Notes: generated by a model from the letters alone, not told the origin. Shown: positions 47,013 to 57,100, counted from the first letter of the stretch. The stretch is DNA of 64,000 nucleotides from Flavobacterium odoriferum (GCF_025499515.1 NZ_JAMKFA010000001.1:372001-436000), one strand, 5' to 3'. Numbers and translations are program-made.

Positions 47013-47110
47013 TTGTCATGCTGAACTTGTTTAACTTCGTTGAATCTTCGATTTCAGCATCTCAATAAGACTTGAGAATATTAGAATCTGAAATAAATTC
47101 AGATTGACAA
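47013..47110. repeat. Composite palindromic element (REP-like)
   Basis: The element begins TTGTCA and ends TGACAA (outer inverted repeat). Inside are ATGCTGAA (47018-47025) with TTCAGCAT (47053-47060), and AATCTGAA (47085-47092) with TTCAGATT (47098-47105), loop ATAAA. It fills the gap between the LTA synthase-family gene and folB, which converge. Confidence 0.65.
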
Positions 47111-47115
47111 GTATT

Positions 47116-47475
47116 TTAATTTCTAAACTCTTCCATTTCAATTGTTACTGCTTCTACATCGCCACCAATAGGAGGATTCAATTTAGAAACCGCTAATTTT
47201 ATTCTAGAAATTGACGGAATTTCCGAAAAACATCTAGTGATAATGCGCTGTGCAACATGTTCTAATAATTTAGAGCGAATCGCCATTTCTTCCACTACAA
47301 TTTTATTCAACAACACATAATCAACGGTATCAGCCAATTCATCTGTTTGAGAAGATTTACGCAAATCGGTTTTAATTTCTAAATCTACACTATAATCTGA
47401 GCCAATTTTTCCTTCTTCTATCAAACAACCATGATAAGAGAATGTTCTGATATTTTGTAATTTAATAGTTCCCAT
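47116..47475 (-). CDS. folB: Dihydroneopterin aldolase
   Basis: FolB cleaves dihydroneopterin in folate synthesis. The 119-residue protein has IRTFSYHGCLIEEGKIGSDY, ELADTVDYVLLNKIV and a C-terminal region with KLNPPIGGDVEAVTIEME. The length and fold signature fit the family. It is transcribed leftward, divergent from glnS. Confidence 0.93.
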   Translation of the reverse strand: MGTIKLQNIRTFSYHGCLIEEGKIGSDYSVDLEIKTDLRKSSQTDELADTVDYVLLNKIVVEEMAIRSKLLEHVAQRIITRCFSEIPSISRIKLAVSKLNPPIGGDVEAVTIEMEEFRN

Positions 47476-47484
47476 AAATTTTTA

Positions 47485-47568
47485 GTTTCAAGTTTGAGGT
47501 TTTTTTGGTTTCAAGTTGTTTTTCTTTATCCAAAGTTACATAAAACCTGAAACTTTTAAACTTGAAAC
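47485..47568. repeat. Intergenic patch of TTTCAAGTT / AACTTGAAAC words
   Basis: GTTTCAAGTTT (47485-47495) is an exact inverted copy of AAACTTGAAAC (47558-47568). Degenerate copies (GGTTTCAAGTTG, CCTGAAACTT) lie between. The patch overlaps the glnS promoter and lies between divergent folB and glnS. Confidence 0.6.
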
Positions 47569-47589
47569 TTGAAACATTTTCTATCTTTG
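47562..47589 (+). promoter_or_regulatory. Promoter of glnS
   Basis: TTG at 47562-47564, a 17-base spacer and TATCTTTG at 47582-47589 match the Bacteroidota consensus. The glnS ATG is at 47609, leaving a short leader. Confidence 0.75.
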
Positions 47590-47608
47590 CATAAAAGATA
47601 GAAAAACA

Positions 47609-49291
47609 ATGTCAACAGAAGAAAAATCATTGAATTTTATAGAACAAATCATTGAAGAAGATTTAAAAAATGGTTTGTCAGCAGATAAATTACGTTTTCG
47701 TTTTCCACCAGAACCAAATGGCTATTTACACGTAGGTCATGCTAGTGCTATTTGCTTAAATTTTGGTTTAGGAATCGATTACAAAGCACCAGTAAACCTA
47801 CGTTTCGACGATACCAATCCATCTAAAGAAGAACAAGAATATGTAGATGCTATTAAGCGCGATGTAGAATGGCTTGGTTTTAAATGGGATAAAGAATGTT
47901 ATGCTTCAGATTATTTCCAACAATTGTATGATTGGGCAGTGGAATTAATTAAAAAAGATAAAGCGTATGTAGACAGCCAAACTTCGGAAGAAATGGCGCA
48001 ACAAAAAGGAACGCCTACGCAACCAGGAACCGATTCTCCTTACAGAAATCGTTCAATCGAAGAAAATTTGGACTTATTTACACGTATGAAAAACGGAGAA
48101 TTCGAAAAAGGAACTCATGTTTTACGTGCTAAAATTTCGATGGGCGCTAACAATATGTTGATGCGTGATCCTATTATTTACCGCATCATGCACGCACATC
48201 ACCACAGAACAGGAAACGATTGGTGTATTTATCCAATGTACGACTGGGCGCATGGTGAAAGTGATTATTTAGAGCAAATTTCGCATTCATTTTGTACGTT
48301 AGAATTTTTGCCTCACCGTGAATTATATGATTGGTTTTTGAATCAAATTTACGACCCAACAAAGGTGCGTCCAAAGCAAAGAGAATTTGCACGTAGAAAT
48401 TTATCACATACGGTTGTTTCTAAACGTAAATTATTGCAATTAGTTGAAGAAAAGCATGTTACAGGTTGGGATGATCCTCGTATGAGTACGATTTCTGGAA
48501 TGAGAAGAAGAGGTTATACGCCAAATTCTATTGTAAATTTTGCTAATACAATCGGTATTGCAAAACGTGATAATTTGATTGATGTTTCGCTTTTAGAATT
48601 CTGTGTTCGTGAAGATTTGAACAAAGTTGCACCTCGTGTAATGGCCGTTTTAGATCCAGTGAAATTAGTAATTACGAATTATCCTGAAGGTCAAGAAGAA
48701 TGGTTAGAAGCCGAAAATAATCCGGAAGAAGAAATAATGACCTACAGAAAAGTGCCATTTTCTAAAGAATTATATATCGAAAGAGAAGATTTTCAAGAAG
48801 AAGCACACAAGAAATTTTTCCGTTTGACATTAGGAACTGAAGTTCGTTTGAAAAATGCTTATATCATTAAAGGTGAATCAGTTGTAAAAGATGAAAACGG
48901 AAATATCACCGAAATTCACGCTACTTATGATGTAGATTCTAAATCAGGAAGTGGAACAGAAGCAAGTCAAAGAAAAGTAAAAGGAACCATTCACTGGGTT
49001 TCGATTCCTCATGCAAAAGAAGCTGAAGTTCGTGTGTATGATAGATTATTCACAAACGAAAGTCCAGATAAAGATAAAGAAGTTGATTTTAAAGAATTTA
49101 TCAATCCAAATTCATTAAAAGTAATTACAGGTTATGTAGAACCAAGTTTAGTTACTTCAAAAGAATTAGATCATTTTCAATTTCAACGTTTAGGATATTT
49201 CTGTGTAGATAGAGATTCAACAGCTGAAAAATTAGTTTTCAATAAAACAGTTGGACTTAGAGATACTTGGGCAAAAATTTCAGAACAATAA
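47609..49291 (+). CDS. glnS: Glutaminyl-tRNA synthetase
   Basis: GlnRS charges tRNA-Gln with glutamine. The 560-residue class I enzyme has RFPPEPNGYLHVGHASAICL (HVGH variant of HIGH), LRFDDTNPSKE, and VVSKRKL as the KMSKS-type loop. A C-terminal beta-barrel anticodon-binding region follows (from about 340). Length matches bacterial GlnRS. It has its own promoter and a terminator hairpin at 49346-49378. Confidence 0.97.
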   Translation: MSTEEKSLNFIEQIIEEDLKNGLSADKLRFRFPPEPNGYLHVGHASAICLNFGLGIDYKAPVNLRFDDTNPSKEEQEYVDAIKRDVEWLGFKWDKECYASDYFQQLYDWAVELIKKDKAYVDSQTSEEMAQQKGTPTQPGTDSPYRNRSIEENLDLFTRMKNGEFEKGTHVLRAKISMGANNMLMRDPIIYRIMHAHHHRTGNDWCIYPMYDWAHGESDYLEQISHSFCTLEFLPHRELYDWFLNQIYDPTKVRPKQREFARRNLSHTVVSKRKLLQLVEEKHVTGWDDPRMSTISGMRRRGYTPNSIVNFANTIGIAKRDNLIDVSLLEFCVREDLNKVAPRVMAVLDPVKLVITNYPEGQEEWLEAENNPEEEIMTYRKVPFSKELYIEREDFQEEAHKKFFRLTLGTEVRLKNAYIIKGESVVKDENGNITEIHATYDVDSKSGSGTEASQRKVKGTIHWVSIPHAKEAEVRVYDRLFTNESPDKDKEVDFKEFINPNSLKVITGYVEPSLVTSKELDHFQFQRLGYFCVDRDSTAEKLVFNKTVGLRDTWAKISEQ

Positions 49292-49310
49292 AAATTTTCG
49301 ATTTTTTGTC

Positions 49311-49331
49311 ATGCTGAATTTATTTCAGCAT
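49311..49331. repeat. Palindrome, CTGAA/TTCAG type, after glnS
   Basis: ATGCTGAA and TTCAGCAT form a perfect 8 bp stem with loop TTTAT. The arm ATGCTGAA is the same as in the element at 47018, and the loop is the complement of the loop at 47093-47097. Confidence 0.6.
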
Positions 49332-49345
49332 CTTAATCATATTTT

Positions 49346-49378
49346 AAACGTGTCAGATTTTCAAAACCTGACACGTTT
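49346..49378 (+). terminator. Terminator of glnS
   Basis: AAACGTGTCAG and CTGACACGTTT form a perfect 11 bp stem with an 11-base loop, followed by T-rich sequence. It is the likely end of the glnS transcript. Confidence 0.75.
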
Positions 49379-49683
49379 TTGTTTTATATAAAAATTTTAA
49401 TAAAAAATTAAAAAATCATCACTAAAAATTATTATTAGTAAAATCTATTAAAAATTAATTTTTAATAATTATAAACTTAAAAAAGTGACTTTCATAAATG
49501 AATTTTAAGAAAAAAACTTTTTTAGGTAATGTGTTTTTACATCTTTATTTGTAAAAGTAGCTAAAATCGCTTTATTTTAATTTTTACCTAAATTTGAGGT
49601 AATTTTATTCTGATTTTCTCTTTTTGGGACTGTATCTAAAAAATTATCACTGAATTTATAAATTTCTAACATTTGGTTATAAA
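49379..49683. other. AT-rich intergenic stretch with no recognised feature
   Basis: About 305 bases between the glnS terminator and the terminator of the SPFH gene. Very AT-rich. I see no gene, RNA or promoter that I can support. Confidence 0.5.
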
Positions 49684-49712
49684 AAAACCACCAATTAAAA
49701 ATTGATGGTTTT
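49684..49712 (-). terminator. Terminator of the SPFH gene
   Basis: AAAACCA-C-CAAT, loop TAAAA, ATTG-A-TGGTTTT gives a stem with one mismatch. The A-run to its left supplies a U-tract for leftward transcription. Confidence 0.7.
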
Positions 49713-49734
49713 GAAATTTAATTTGATAATTCAA

Positions 49735-50709
49735 TTATACTTCTTCAGATTCTCCTTCTGTTCCAAATTCGTCTTTTTGATGTTTCTTTGAAACTTTTTT
49801 GATGTTTCCTTTTTTCATCATTTCACCCACTTGGTTTGATGCACTAAATGAAGCAACCATATTGTTTAACATGTCACTTCCAGCTTGAGGTGAGTTTGGT
49901 AATAAAATTAAATTACTATTTGCATCTGCACCAATCGCTTGTAAAGTATCGTAATGTTGTGTTACTACAATTAAAGCTGAAGCTTCTTGAGAATTAATTC
50001 CCACTTTGTTTAACACATCAACAGATTCTACTAAACCACGAGCAATTTCTCTTCTTTGGTCAGCAATACCTTGACCTTGAAGTCTTTTACTTTCTGCTTC
50101 AGCTTTTGCTTTGGCAACAATTCTGATTCGTCCAGCTTCTGCTTCGTATTCTGCTGCTGTTTTTTCACGGTCAGCTGCGTTAATACGGTTCATCGCATTT
50201 TTAACTTGAATATCTGGATCAATATCAGTGATTAACGTATTGATGATGTCATAACCATAAGTCGTCATCGCTTCGTTTAACTCACGTTTTACCGCAACTG
50301 CAATATCATCTTTTCTTTCGAAAACGTCGTCTAATTTTAATTTTGGAACTTCAGCACGCACAACGTCAAATACATACGATGTAATTTGGTCGTGTGGATA
50401 TTCTAATTTATAAAACGCTTCGTATGCTTTTTCTTGTAATACTTTAAACTGTACCGAAACTTTCATTTTAACGAATACGTTATCTTTTGTTTTGGTTTCG
50501 ATGATAACATCTAATTGTTGAATTCTCAAGTTTACTTTTCCTGCAATTCTATCCACAATTGGAATTTTTAAATGTAATCCCGAATTACGAATGCTGTGAA
50601 ATTTTCCAAAACGTTCTACAACCGCAACAATTTGTTGTTTTACGGTAAAGAAAGAAGAAAAAAGAACAATTAATCCAACGAAAATGATTGGAAACATAAT
50701 AAACTCCAT
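49735..50709 (-). CDS. SPFH/Band 7 family membrane protein
   Basis: The 324-residue protein has one N-terminal membrane segment (IMFPIIFVGLIVLFSSFF) and a prohibitin-like SPFH domain (VVERFGKFHSIRNSGLHLKI, then AMNRINAADREKTAAEYEAE with a heptad-like helix). It resembles stomatin/HflK-like scaffolds in membrane microdomains. No partner NfeD gene is adjacent. The lysine/glutamate-rich tail (about 300-324) is likely disordered. Confidence 0.9.
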   Translation of the reverse strand: MEFIMFPIIFVGLIVLFSSFFTVKQQIVAVVERFGKFHSIRNSGLHLKIPIVDRIAGKVNLRIQQLDVIIETKTKDNVFVKMKVSVQFKVLQEKAYEAFYKLEYPHDQITSYVFDVVRAEVPKLKLDDVFERKDDIAVAVKRELNEAMTTYGYDIINTLITDIDPDIQVKNAMNRINAADREKTAAEYEAEAGRIRIVAKAKAEAESKRLQGQGIADQRREIARGLVESVDVLNKVGINSQEASALIVVTQHYDTLQAIGADANSNLILLPNSPQAGSDMLNNMVASFSASNQVGEMMKKGNIKKVSKKHQKDEFGTEGESEEV

Positions 50710-50807
50710 AATGTTTAGTTTTTAGATTTATAGTTATACGCTTTTTAAAGTAAAAAGTTACAAAAACAAATTTATAAACCCTATTTTTGCCCCCTAAATT
50801 TATATAA

Positions 50808-51455
50808 ATGAAGAAATTAGTTTTTATTTTTCTAATAATTTCAACTGTTGCAATGGCGCAACGCGGTTTTAAAGACAGTAACCGAATAGGAATTGGTGCG
50901 GGTTTAACCCAATTAAATATTTATACCGATAATTTTACCGTAACTCCAGAAAGTGGATGGATTGGCGGTTTAAGTGTTAGAGGAAACTATTATAACAACT
51001 GGCAAATGAGTTTTGGTATGTTTTTTACCGATAGTAATTTCTCTATACCAACATTAAAAGGATTGCAACAAACGCAAACGAATTTCAAAATGTCGGCGGT
51101 TCAAATTTATATTGTACCAAGTTATGTAGCAATTGAAGACCATTTGAATTTAGAATTTGGTCCCGTTTTACAAATAAATGGAAAATTAGGAATTGATAAA
51201 GACGACGAAAACAATTTATTGTTAGACCAACCGGGTTTAATTGCCAAAGATATTGTAGATGTTTCAAAAATAAACGCTAATTTCTACGTTGGAATCAACG
51301 GCGGAATTAAAAACGTAAGAGCAAGAGTTGGTTACCAATATTGTTTAACCAACTTCTTCGGAAACCTTAAAAACAACGATAACGTAAAGTTACTTGGCGA
51401 AAAAATGAAAGGAAATATTGGTTTGATTAGTGGTCAGATTACAATATATTTGTAA
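50808..51455 (+). CDS. Outer-membrane beta-barrel protein (porin-like)
   Basis: The 215-residue protein has a signal peptide (ending near VAMAQ) and alternating beta-strand segments, starting IGIGAGLTQLNIYTDNF and ending LISGQITIYL, with GGLSVRGNYYNNWQMSFGMF in the middle. It looks like the Bacteroidota PorT/OMP_b-brl group. A -7-like TATTTTTG lies at 50782-50789. A terminator follows at 51480-51510. The function is unknown. Confidence 0.75.
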   Translation: MKKLVFIFLIISTVAMAQRGFKDSNRIGIGAGLTQLNIYTDNFTVTPESGWIGGLSVRGNYYNNWQMSFGMFFTDSNFSIPTLKGLQQTQTNFKMSAVQIYIVPSYVAIEDHLNLEFGPVLQINGKLGIDKDDENNLLLDQPGLIAKDIVDVSKINANFYVGINGGIKNVRARVGYQYCLTNFFGNLKNNDNVKLLGEKMKGNIGLISGQITIYL

Positions 51456-51479
51456 AATACTTACAAAAAAATATAAATC

Positions 51480-51510
51480 GAAAGCTCAAATATAAAATAT
51501 TTGAGCTTTC
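51480..51510. terminator. Terminator after the outer-membrane protein gene
   Basis: GAAAGCTCAAATA and TATTTGAGCTTTC form a perfect 13 bp stem with loop TAAAA, followed by a T-rich stretch. Confidence 0.8.
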
Positions 51511-51535
51511 TTGTTTAACAACTAAATTATTATTT

Positions 51536-52444
51536 ATGAAAACACTTTTTAGTTCTATTTTATTATTATTGGTTACTATTTCAACAGCTCAATTTAAAAT
51601 TCCTAAAAAAGTAGATTGGGAAATTGCCAATACTAAACCTATTCTTCTTCTCCAACTTCCTGATTCTGATCCAAATGCTCAAATATTTAATTCTAATTTA
51701 AAAAAATATGTTGAACAGTATTTTGGAGCATCGAGAATTTCGCAATATTTACAGCCAAAGGAATTTGAAAAAGTTATTAGAAAAAATAAAAAAGAATTTA
51801 TATTTATTGGTTACAAATATAATAAGTCTGGTTCAACATGGTTTACTCAAATTTATTTAGGAATTAATGATGTTACTTTTATGATAAATGGAGGTTATTT
51901 GTCAAGTGTTAATTTTGAAGATAAGTCTAAATTTTTAAAGTCAGCTGTAAAGCAATTTACAGAGGCAGATATTAAATTTGCTATTGCATCTTTCAAAAAT
52001 CAAATTGATTATGGTGTTTCACACGATGATCTATCTTTTAGTGAAATGAGAAAAAACGGAAGTAAGACTCCTGCTGAATTAAATCCAAGTGTAAAAGAAT
52101 TAAGTAATCTTACTTTACTTATTGATAAAAATCTTGTTGGTGAAAAATTTGTTAAAGAATTTACATCTACTTATAAATATAAATTTGAGTTTGTTGAAAG
52201 TAGCAGAATTGAACAAGCAATTTTAAATAATGAGAGAAATTTTGCTTTCGTTTATGAGTATTGTCAACCTACTGCTAATGGTAATTTTGCAACATTATTG
52301 TATATTTATAAAGGTGATGATTTATCAAATATTTTTGCTTATTTTCCAAATTCTTCTGGAATTGGTTATGTAGAATTAGTTAAAGGAATTGCAAGTAATT
52401 ATGGAAGAGATTATGCTAACACTTTAAATGAATCAATTAAGTAA
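51536..52444 (+). CDS. Secreted protein with internal duplication, function unknown
   Basis: The 302-residue protein has a signal peptide (ending near ISTAQ). Two regions look alike: about 33-95 (ILLLQLPD, YVEQYFG, FEKVIRKNKKEFIFIGYKY) and about 188-246 (LTLLIDK, FVKEFTS, IEQAILNNERNFAFVYEY). This suggests an internal duplication of an alpha/beta unit. I do not recognise the family. It has terminators on both sides, so it is probably monocistronic. Confidence 0.65.
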   Translation: MKTLFSSILLLLVTISTAQFKIPKKVDWEIANTKPILLLQLPDSDPNAQIFNSNLKKYVEQYFGASRISQYLQPKEFEKVIRKNKKEFIFIGYKYNKSGSTWFTQIYLGINDVTFMINGGYLSSVNFEDKSKFLKSAVKQFTEADIKFAIASFKNQIDYGVSHDDLSFSEMRKNGSKTPAELNPSVKELSNLTLLIDKNLVGEKFVKEFTSTYKYKFEFVESSRIEQAILNNERNFAFVYEYCQPTANGNFATLLYIYKGDDLSNIFAYFPNSSGIGYVELVKGIASNYGRDYANTLNESIK

Positions 52445-52461
52445 TATATAATATTTAAGAA

Positions 52462-52488
52462 AAAACCCTCTGAATTTCAGAGGGTTTT
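52462..52488. terminator. Terminator between the secreted protein gene and gltX
   Basis: AAAACCCTCTGAA and TTCAGAGGGTTTT form a perfect 13 bp stem with a single T at the centre, with A- and T-runs on either side. It serves two convergent genes. Confidence 0.85.
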
Positions 52489-52493
52489 CTTTT

Positions 52494-53990
52494 TTATAAA
52501 GTAGCTATTGCTTTTTCAATTCTTTTCACCGTTTCGGCTTTTCCTATCATTTCTATGATGTCGAATAAATGTGGGCCTTTTAACGCGCCTACTAAACTCA
52601 ATCGTAACGGTTGCATTACTTTCCCCATTCCAATTTCGTTAGCTGTCATCCATTCTTTTAATAAGGTTTCGATGTTAGCAGAAGTAAAATCTTCTATCTT
52701 TTCTAATTCCGTAATCACTTGTTGCATTAAACCTGGTGTTTCTTCTTTCCAGTTTTTAGCAGCTTTTTCATCGTATGATGTTGGTGCTTCAAAGAAATAA
52801 TCCGCTAAATCCCAAAATTCATTCACGAAATGCGCTCTTTCTTTAATTAAAGAAACCACTTTTGTTAAATCAAGTGAAGTCGAGATTCCTTTTTTATCTA
52901 AAATCACTTTAAAGCTTTCTGCTAAACTTTCATCTGATTGCTTTTGCAAATATTGATGATTGAACCATTTGTTTTTCTCTGGATCAAACTTCGCTCCAGC
53001 TTTGTGAATTCTATTTAAATCGAATTTTTGTACCAATTCTTCTAATGAGAAAATCTCTTGTTCTGTTCCGTCATTCCAACCTAATAAAGCTAAAAAGTTG
53101 ATAACTGCATCAGGGAAAAATCCGTTTTCTCTGTAACCAGATGAAACACCCTCTTCGGTTTTCCATTCTAAAGGAAATACTGGGAATCCCATTTTATCAC
53201 CATCACGTTTTGATAATTTTCCGTTTCCAATTGGTTTTAAAATCAATGGTAAATGCGCAAATTCTGGTGCGTTCCATCCAAAGGCCTTGTATAATAAATG
53301 ATGTAAAGGCAAACTTGGCAACCATTCTTCTCCACGAATTACATGAGAAGTTTCCATCAAATGGTCATCCACTATATTCGCTAAATGGTACGTTGGCATT
53401 CCATCTGATTTGAATAAAACTTTATCGTCTAATAAATTCGTATCAAATTTAATGTCGCCACGAATGATGTCTTTTAACTCTAAAATTTCATTCACAGGCG
53501 TTTTGAAACGGATTACATACTGTTCGCCAGCAGCAATTCTTTCCTCCACTTTTTCACGTGAAACCGTCAACGAGTTATCCAATTGCTCTCTTACCGAATG
53601 ATTGTAAATAAATGTTTTACCATTTGCTTCTGCTTCTTTTCGCATCGTATCTAAACTTTCTGCGGTATCAAAAGCATAATACGCCCAACCTGAATTTATC
53701 AATTGGTCCGCATATTGTTGGTACATCGCTTTGCGTTCGCTTTGACGATAAGGTCCGAATTTTTCATTCTTTCCTACAGTTTCGTCTGGCGCAATTCCTA
53801 ACCATTCTAAAGCTTCAAAAATATAAGCTTCTGCTCCTGGAACAAAACGCGTTTGATCGGTATCCTCAATTCGTAAATAGAAAGTACCGCCATGTTTTTT
53901 AGCAAATAAATAATTGAATAAAGCGGTACGAACACCACCAATATGCAAAGGTCCTGTTGGACTTGGTGCAAATCTTACTCTTACTGACAT
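52494..53990 (-). CDS. gltX: Glutamyl-tRNA synthetase
   Basis: GltX charges tRNA-Glu. The 498-residue class I synthetase begins VRVRFAPSPTGPLHIGGVRT (HIGG variant of HIGH), continues FYLRIEDTDQTR, and has KLSKRDGDKMG as the KMSKS-type loop. The C-terminal helical part (from about 330) binds the anticodon. A -7-like CAAAGATA is at 54007-54014 (reverse strand). Confidence 0.97.
   Translation of the reverse strand: MSVRVRFAPSPTGPLHIGGVRTALFNYLFAKKHGGTFYLRIEDTDQTRFVPGAEAYIFEALEWLGIAPDETVGKNEKFGPYRQSERKAMYQQYADQLINSGWAYYAFDTAESLDTMRKEAEANGKTFIYNHSVREQLDNSLTVSREKVEERIAAGEQYVIRFKTPVNEILELKDIIRGDIKFDTNLLDDKVLFKSDGMPTYHLANIVDDHLMETSHVIRGEEWLPSLPLHHLLYKAFGWNAPEFAHLPLILKPIGNGKLSKRDGDKMGFPVFPLEWKTEEGVSSGYRENGFFPDAVINFLALLGWNDGTEQEIFSLEELVQKFDLNRIHKAGAKFDPEKNKWFNHQYLQKQSDESLAESFKVILDKKGISTSLDLTKVVSLIKERAHFVNEFWDLADYFFEAPTSYDEKAAKNWKEETPGLMQQVITELEKIEDFTSANIETLLKEWMTANEIGMGKVMQPLRLSLVGALKGPHLFDIIEMIGKAETVKRIEKAIATL
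53550..53565. promoter_or_regulatory. Possible degenerate parS inside gltX
   Basis: TTTTTCACGTGAAACC matches the parS consensus TGTTTCACGTGAAACA at 14 of 16 positions, with a perfect TTTCACGTGAAA core. It sits in coding sequence, so chance is possible. Confidence 0.25.
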
Positions 53991-54166
53991 TTCATTAAAT
54001 TTTGTGCAAAGATACGATTACAATTTAGAAGTAAGAATTTAGATTTTAGAAAATCATTAGGTTATTAACAATTCAAAACCATAAATGTTAAGTTTCACTA
54101 AAAACCTATTGACAATTCTAGGAAGATGTTGTAATTTTATCGGTTATAAACAGTATATCAACAATT

Positions 54167-57100
54167 TTGGAAGCAAAAAGCATTATTTTCGATAAGCTCG
54201 AAGGGTTTATCAAGAAGTTTTACACCAACGAACTGATAAAAGGAGTCATTCTTTTCATCGGATTGGGCTTGTTGTATTTCATTTTTACCTTATTGATTGA
54301 ATACTTTTTATGGTTATCCACTTCAGGGAGAACCGTTTTGTTTTGGTTGTTCGTAGGTGTAGAATCGTTTTTATTGATTCGTTTTATTGCATTTCCGTTG
54401 TTCAAATTATTCAAATTGCAACAAGGAATCAATTACGAACAAGCGTCAGAAATTATTGGAAATCATTTTTCGGAAGTGCAAGACAAGTTGTTGAACTTTT
54501 TACAATTGGCAAATCAAAGTCAAACTTCAGAATTATTAGCAGCTTCTATCGAACAAAAAGCAGCTTCCTTACAACCGATTCCATTTTCAAATGCGGTAAA
54601 TTTTGCTAAGAACAAAAAGTTTTTGCCTTATGCTATTGTTCCAATTCTATTATTGATTTTGTTTTTCGTTACCGGAAATTCTGAAATCATTTCCAATAGT
54701 TTTGCTCGTGTGGTGAATTATGAAACCAAATTCGCACCGCCTGCTCCTTTTGAATTTGTGGTTTTGAATAAATCGTTAACCGCTCAACAAAATTCCGACT
54801 TCGTATTACAAGTCAAAACACAAGGAAAAGTGATGCCTGAAAATATTGCGATTCAAATTGGTGATGAAGAATATTTTTTACAAAGCACAAAACCAGGAGT
54901 TTTTGAATATACGTTTTCAAAATTATCAAAAGATGTTACTTTTTCGCTTTTAGCGAATGGATTAAATTCGAAAGAGTATCAGATTAATGTGGTGGATGTT
55001 CCAACGATTGCCAACTTTGAAATGGTGTTGCAATATCCTTCTTATTTAGGAAAGAAATCGGAAGTGATTCAAGGAACTGGAAATGCTGTGGTTCCAGAAG
55101 GAACGGTTGTGAATTGGAGAATTAACGCTTTGGCAACTGATAAAGTGAGTTTTAAATCGAACAATCAAGTGAGTGTTTTCGCGAATAAAGAAAATAATTT
55201 TTCGCTTTCAAGAAGAATCACGGATAATTTAAGTTACGAAGTAATTACTTCGAATAGAAACATCAATGAATTTGAAAAATTGTCTTATCAAATCGCAACT
55301 ATCAAAGATCAATACCCAACAATTTCAGTTCAAATTGCTCCAGATTCATTAAAGTTAAAATCTAAAATGATGATTGGTCAAGTTGCCGATGATCATGGTT
55401 TATCAAAATTGCAAGTTGTTTTTTATCCGAAAGGAAATCCAAATGCAGTTCGAAAAGCTAATTTAGCTATCAATAAACAAGCGGTGGATCAATTTATTTA
55501 TTCGTTTCCTAATGGTTTATCCATTGAAGAAGGTGTTAATTACGAATTTTACTTTGAAGTATTTGATAATGATGTAGTTAACAATTATAAAAGCACAAAA
55601 TCATCTATTTTTCTTCATTATGAATTGACTGAAGACCAAAAGGAAGACAAACAGTTGCAAGAGCAGAATGAAAACATCAATAGTTTAGAAAAATCACTTC
55701 AAAATCAAGAGAAGCAAATTTCAGAATTGGACAAACTGCAAAAATTGAATAAAGAGAAATCCAATTTAGATTTCAAAGATCAAAAGAAAGTGGAAGACTT
55801 TATCAATCGTCAAAAACAACAAGATGAAATGATGAAAGAATTCACTAAAAAGTTAACTGAGAATTTGGAAGAATTCAATCCAAAAACAGAAGATAAAGAC
55901 AAAGAAGAATTATTACGCCGTTTAGAAGAAGCCGAAAAACAAGCAGAGAAAAACGAAAAATTGCTTAAAGAATTAGAAGAGCTTTCTAAGAAATTAGAGA
56001 AAGACCAATTGTTTGATAAAGCAGATAAGTTAAAACAGAACGCAAAAAATCAACAACAAAATTTAGAGCAATTAGTTGAATTGACAAAGCGTTTTTACGT
56101 AGAACAAAAAGCGGAACAAATTGCTGACAAATTAGACAAGTTAGCTGAGAAGGAAGAAAAATTAGCTGATGACACTAAAGAAAATAACAAGGAAAATCAA
56201 GATGCCATCAATAAAGAGTTTGACGTTATTAAGAAAGAACTTGAAGATTTAGACAAACAAAATAAAGAATTAAAAGCTCCAATGGACATCCCTAATGACA
56301 AGAATGTGCAAGAGGATGTAAAAAAAGACATGGAGAAAGCTTCTGATGAATTGCAAAAACAAAACCAACAGAAAGCAAAACCGAAGCAAAAATCGGCTGC
56401 TGCCAAGATGAAAGAAATGAGTCAGAAAATGTCTCAATCTATGCAATCAGGTGACATGGAACAAATGCAAGAAGATGCTAAATTGTTACGTCAAATTCTT
56501 GATAATTTATTAGCTTTTTCATTTGATGAAGAGAGTTTAATTAAGACTACAAATTCTTCTCAAGTACGTTCTTTGCAATTGAATAAAGTCTTAAAAAAGC
56601 AACAAGATTTGAAGTTACAATTCAAACATGTGGATGATAGTTTATTTGCTGTTGCCTTACGCAACCCAAAAATTACCGAAACGATTTTGAATGAAGTCGG
56701 TGAAATCCATTATAATTTAGATAAGACTTTAGAAAATTTAGCGGATAATAATATTGCAAAAGGCGCTTCACATCAACAATATGTTTTAACATCAGCGAAC
56801 CGTTTAGCAGATTATTTAAGTAATGTGCAAAGCGAAATGAATATGGAAATGCAAGGTCAAGGCTCTGGAAAAGGGCAGCCAAAACCTGGTGGTGGAAAAG
56901 GAATGCAATTGCCGGATATCATTAAACAACAAGAAGGTTTAGGAGAAAAAATGAAAGACGGAATGAAACCAGGTGATAAGCCTGGAGATAAACCGGGTGA
57001 AAAACCAGGTCAAGGAAAACAAAAAGGACAATCGGGTGAAAGTGGTGAAGAAGGTGAAAATGGTTCTGATGGAAATGCAGGTAAAGTATTAGACATTTTA

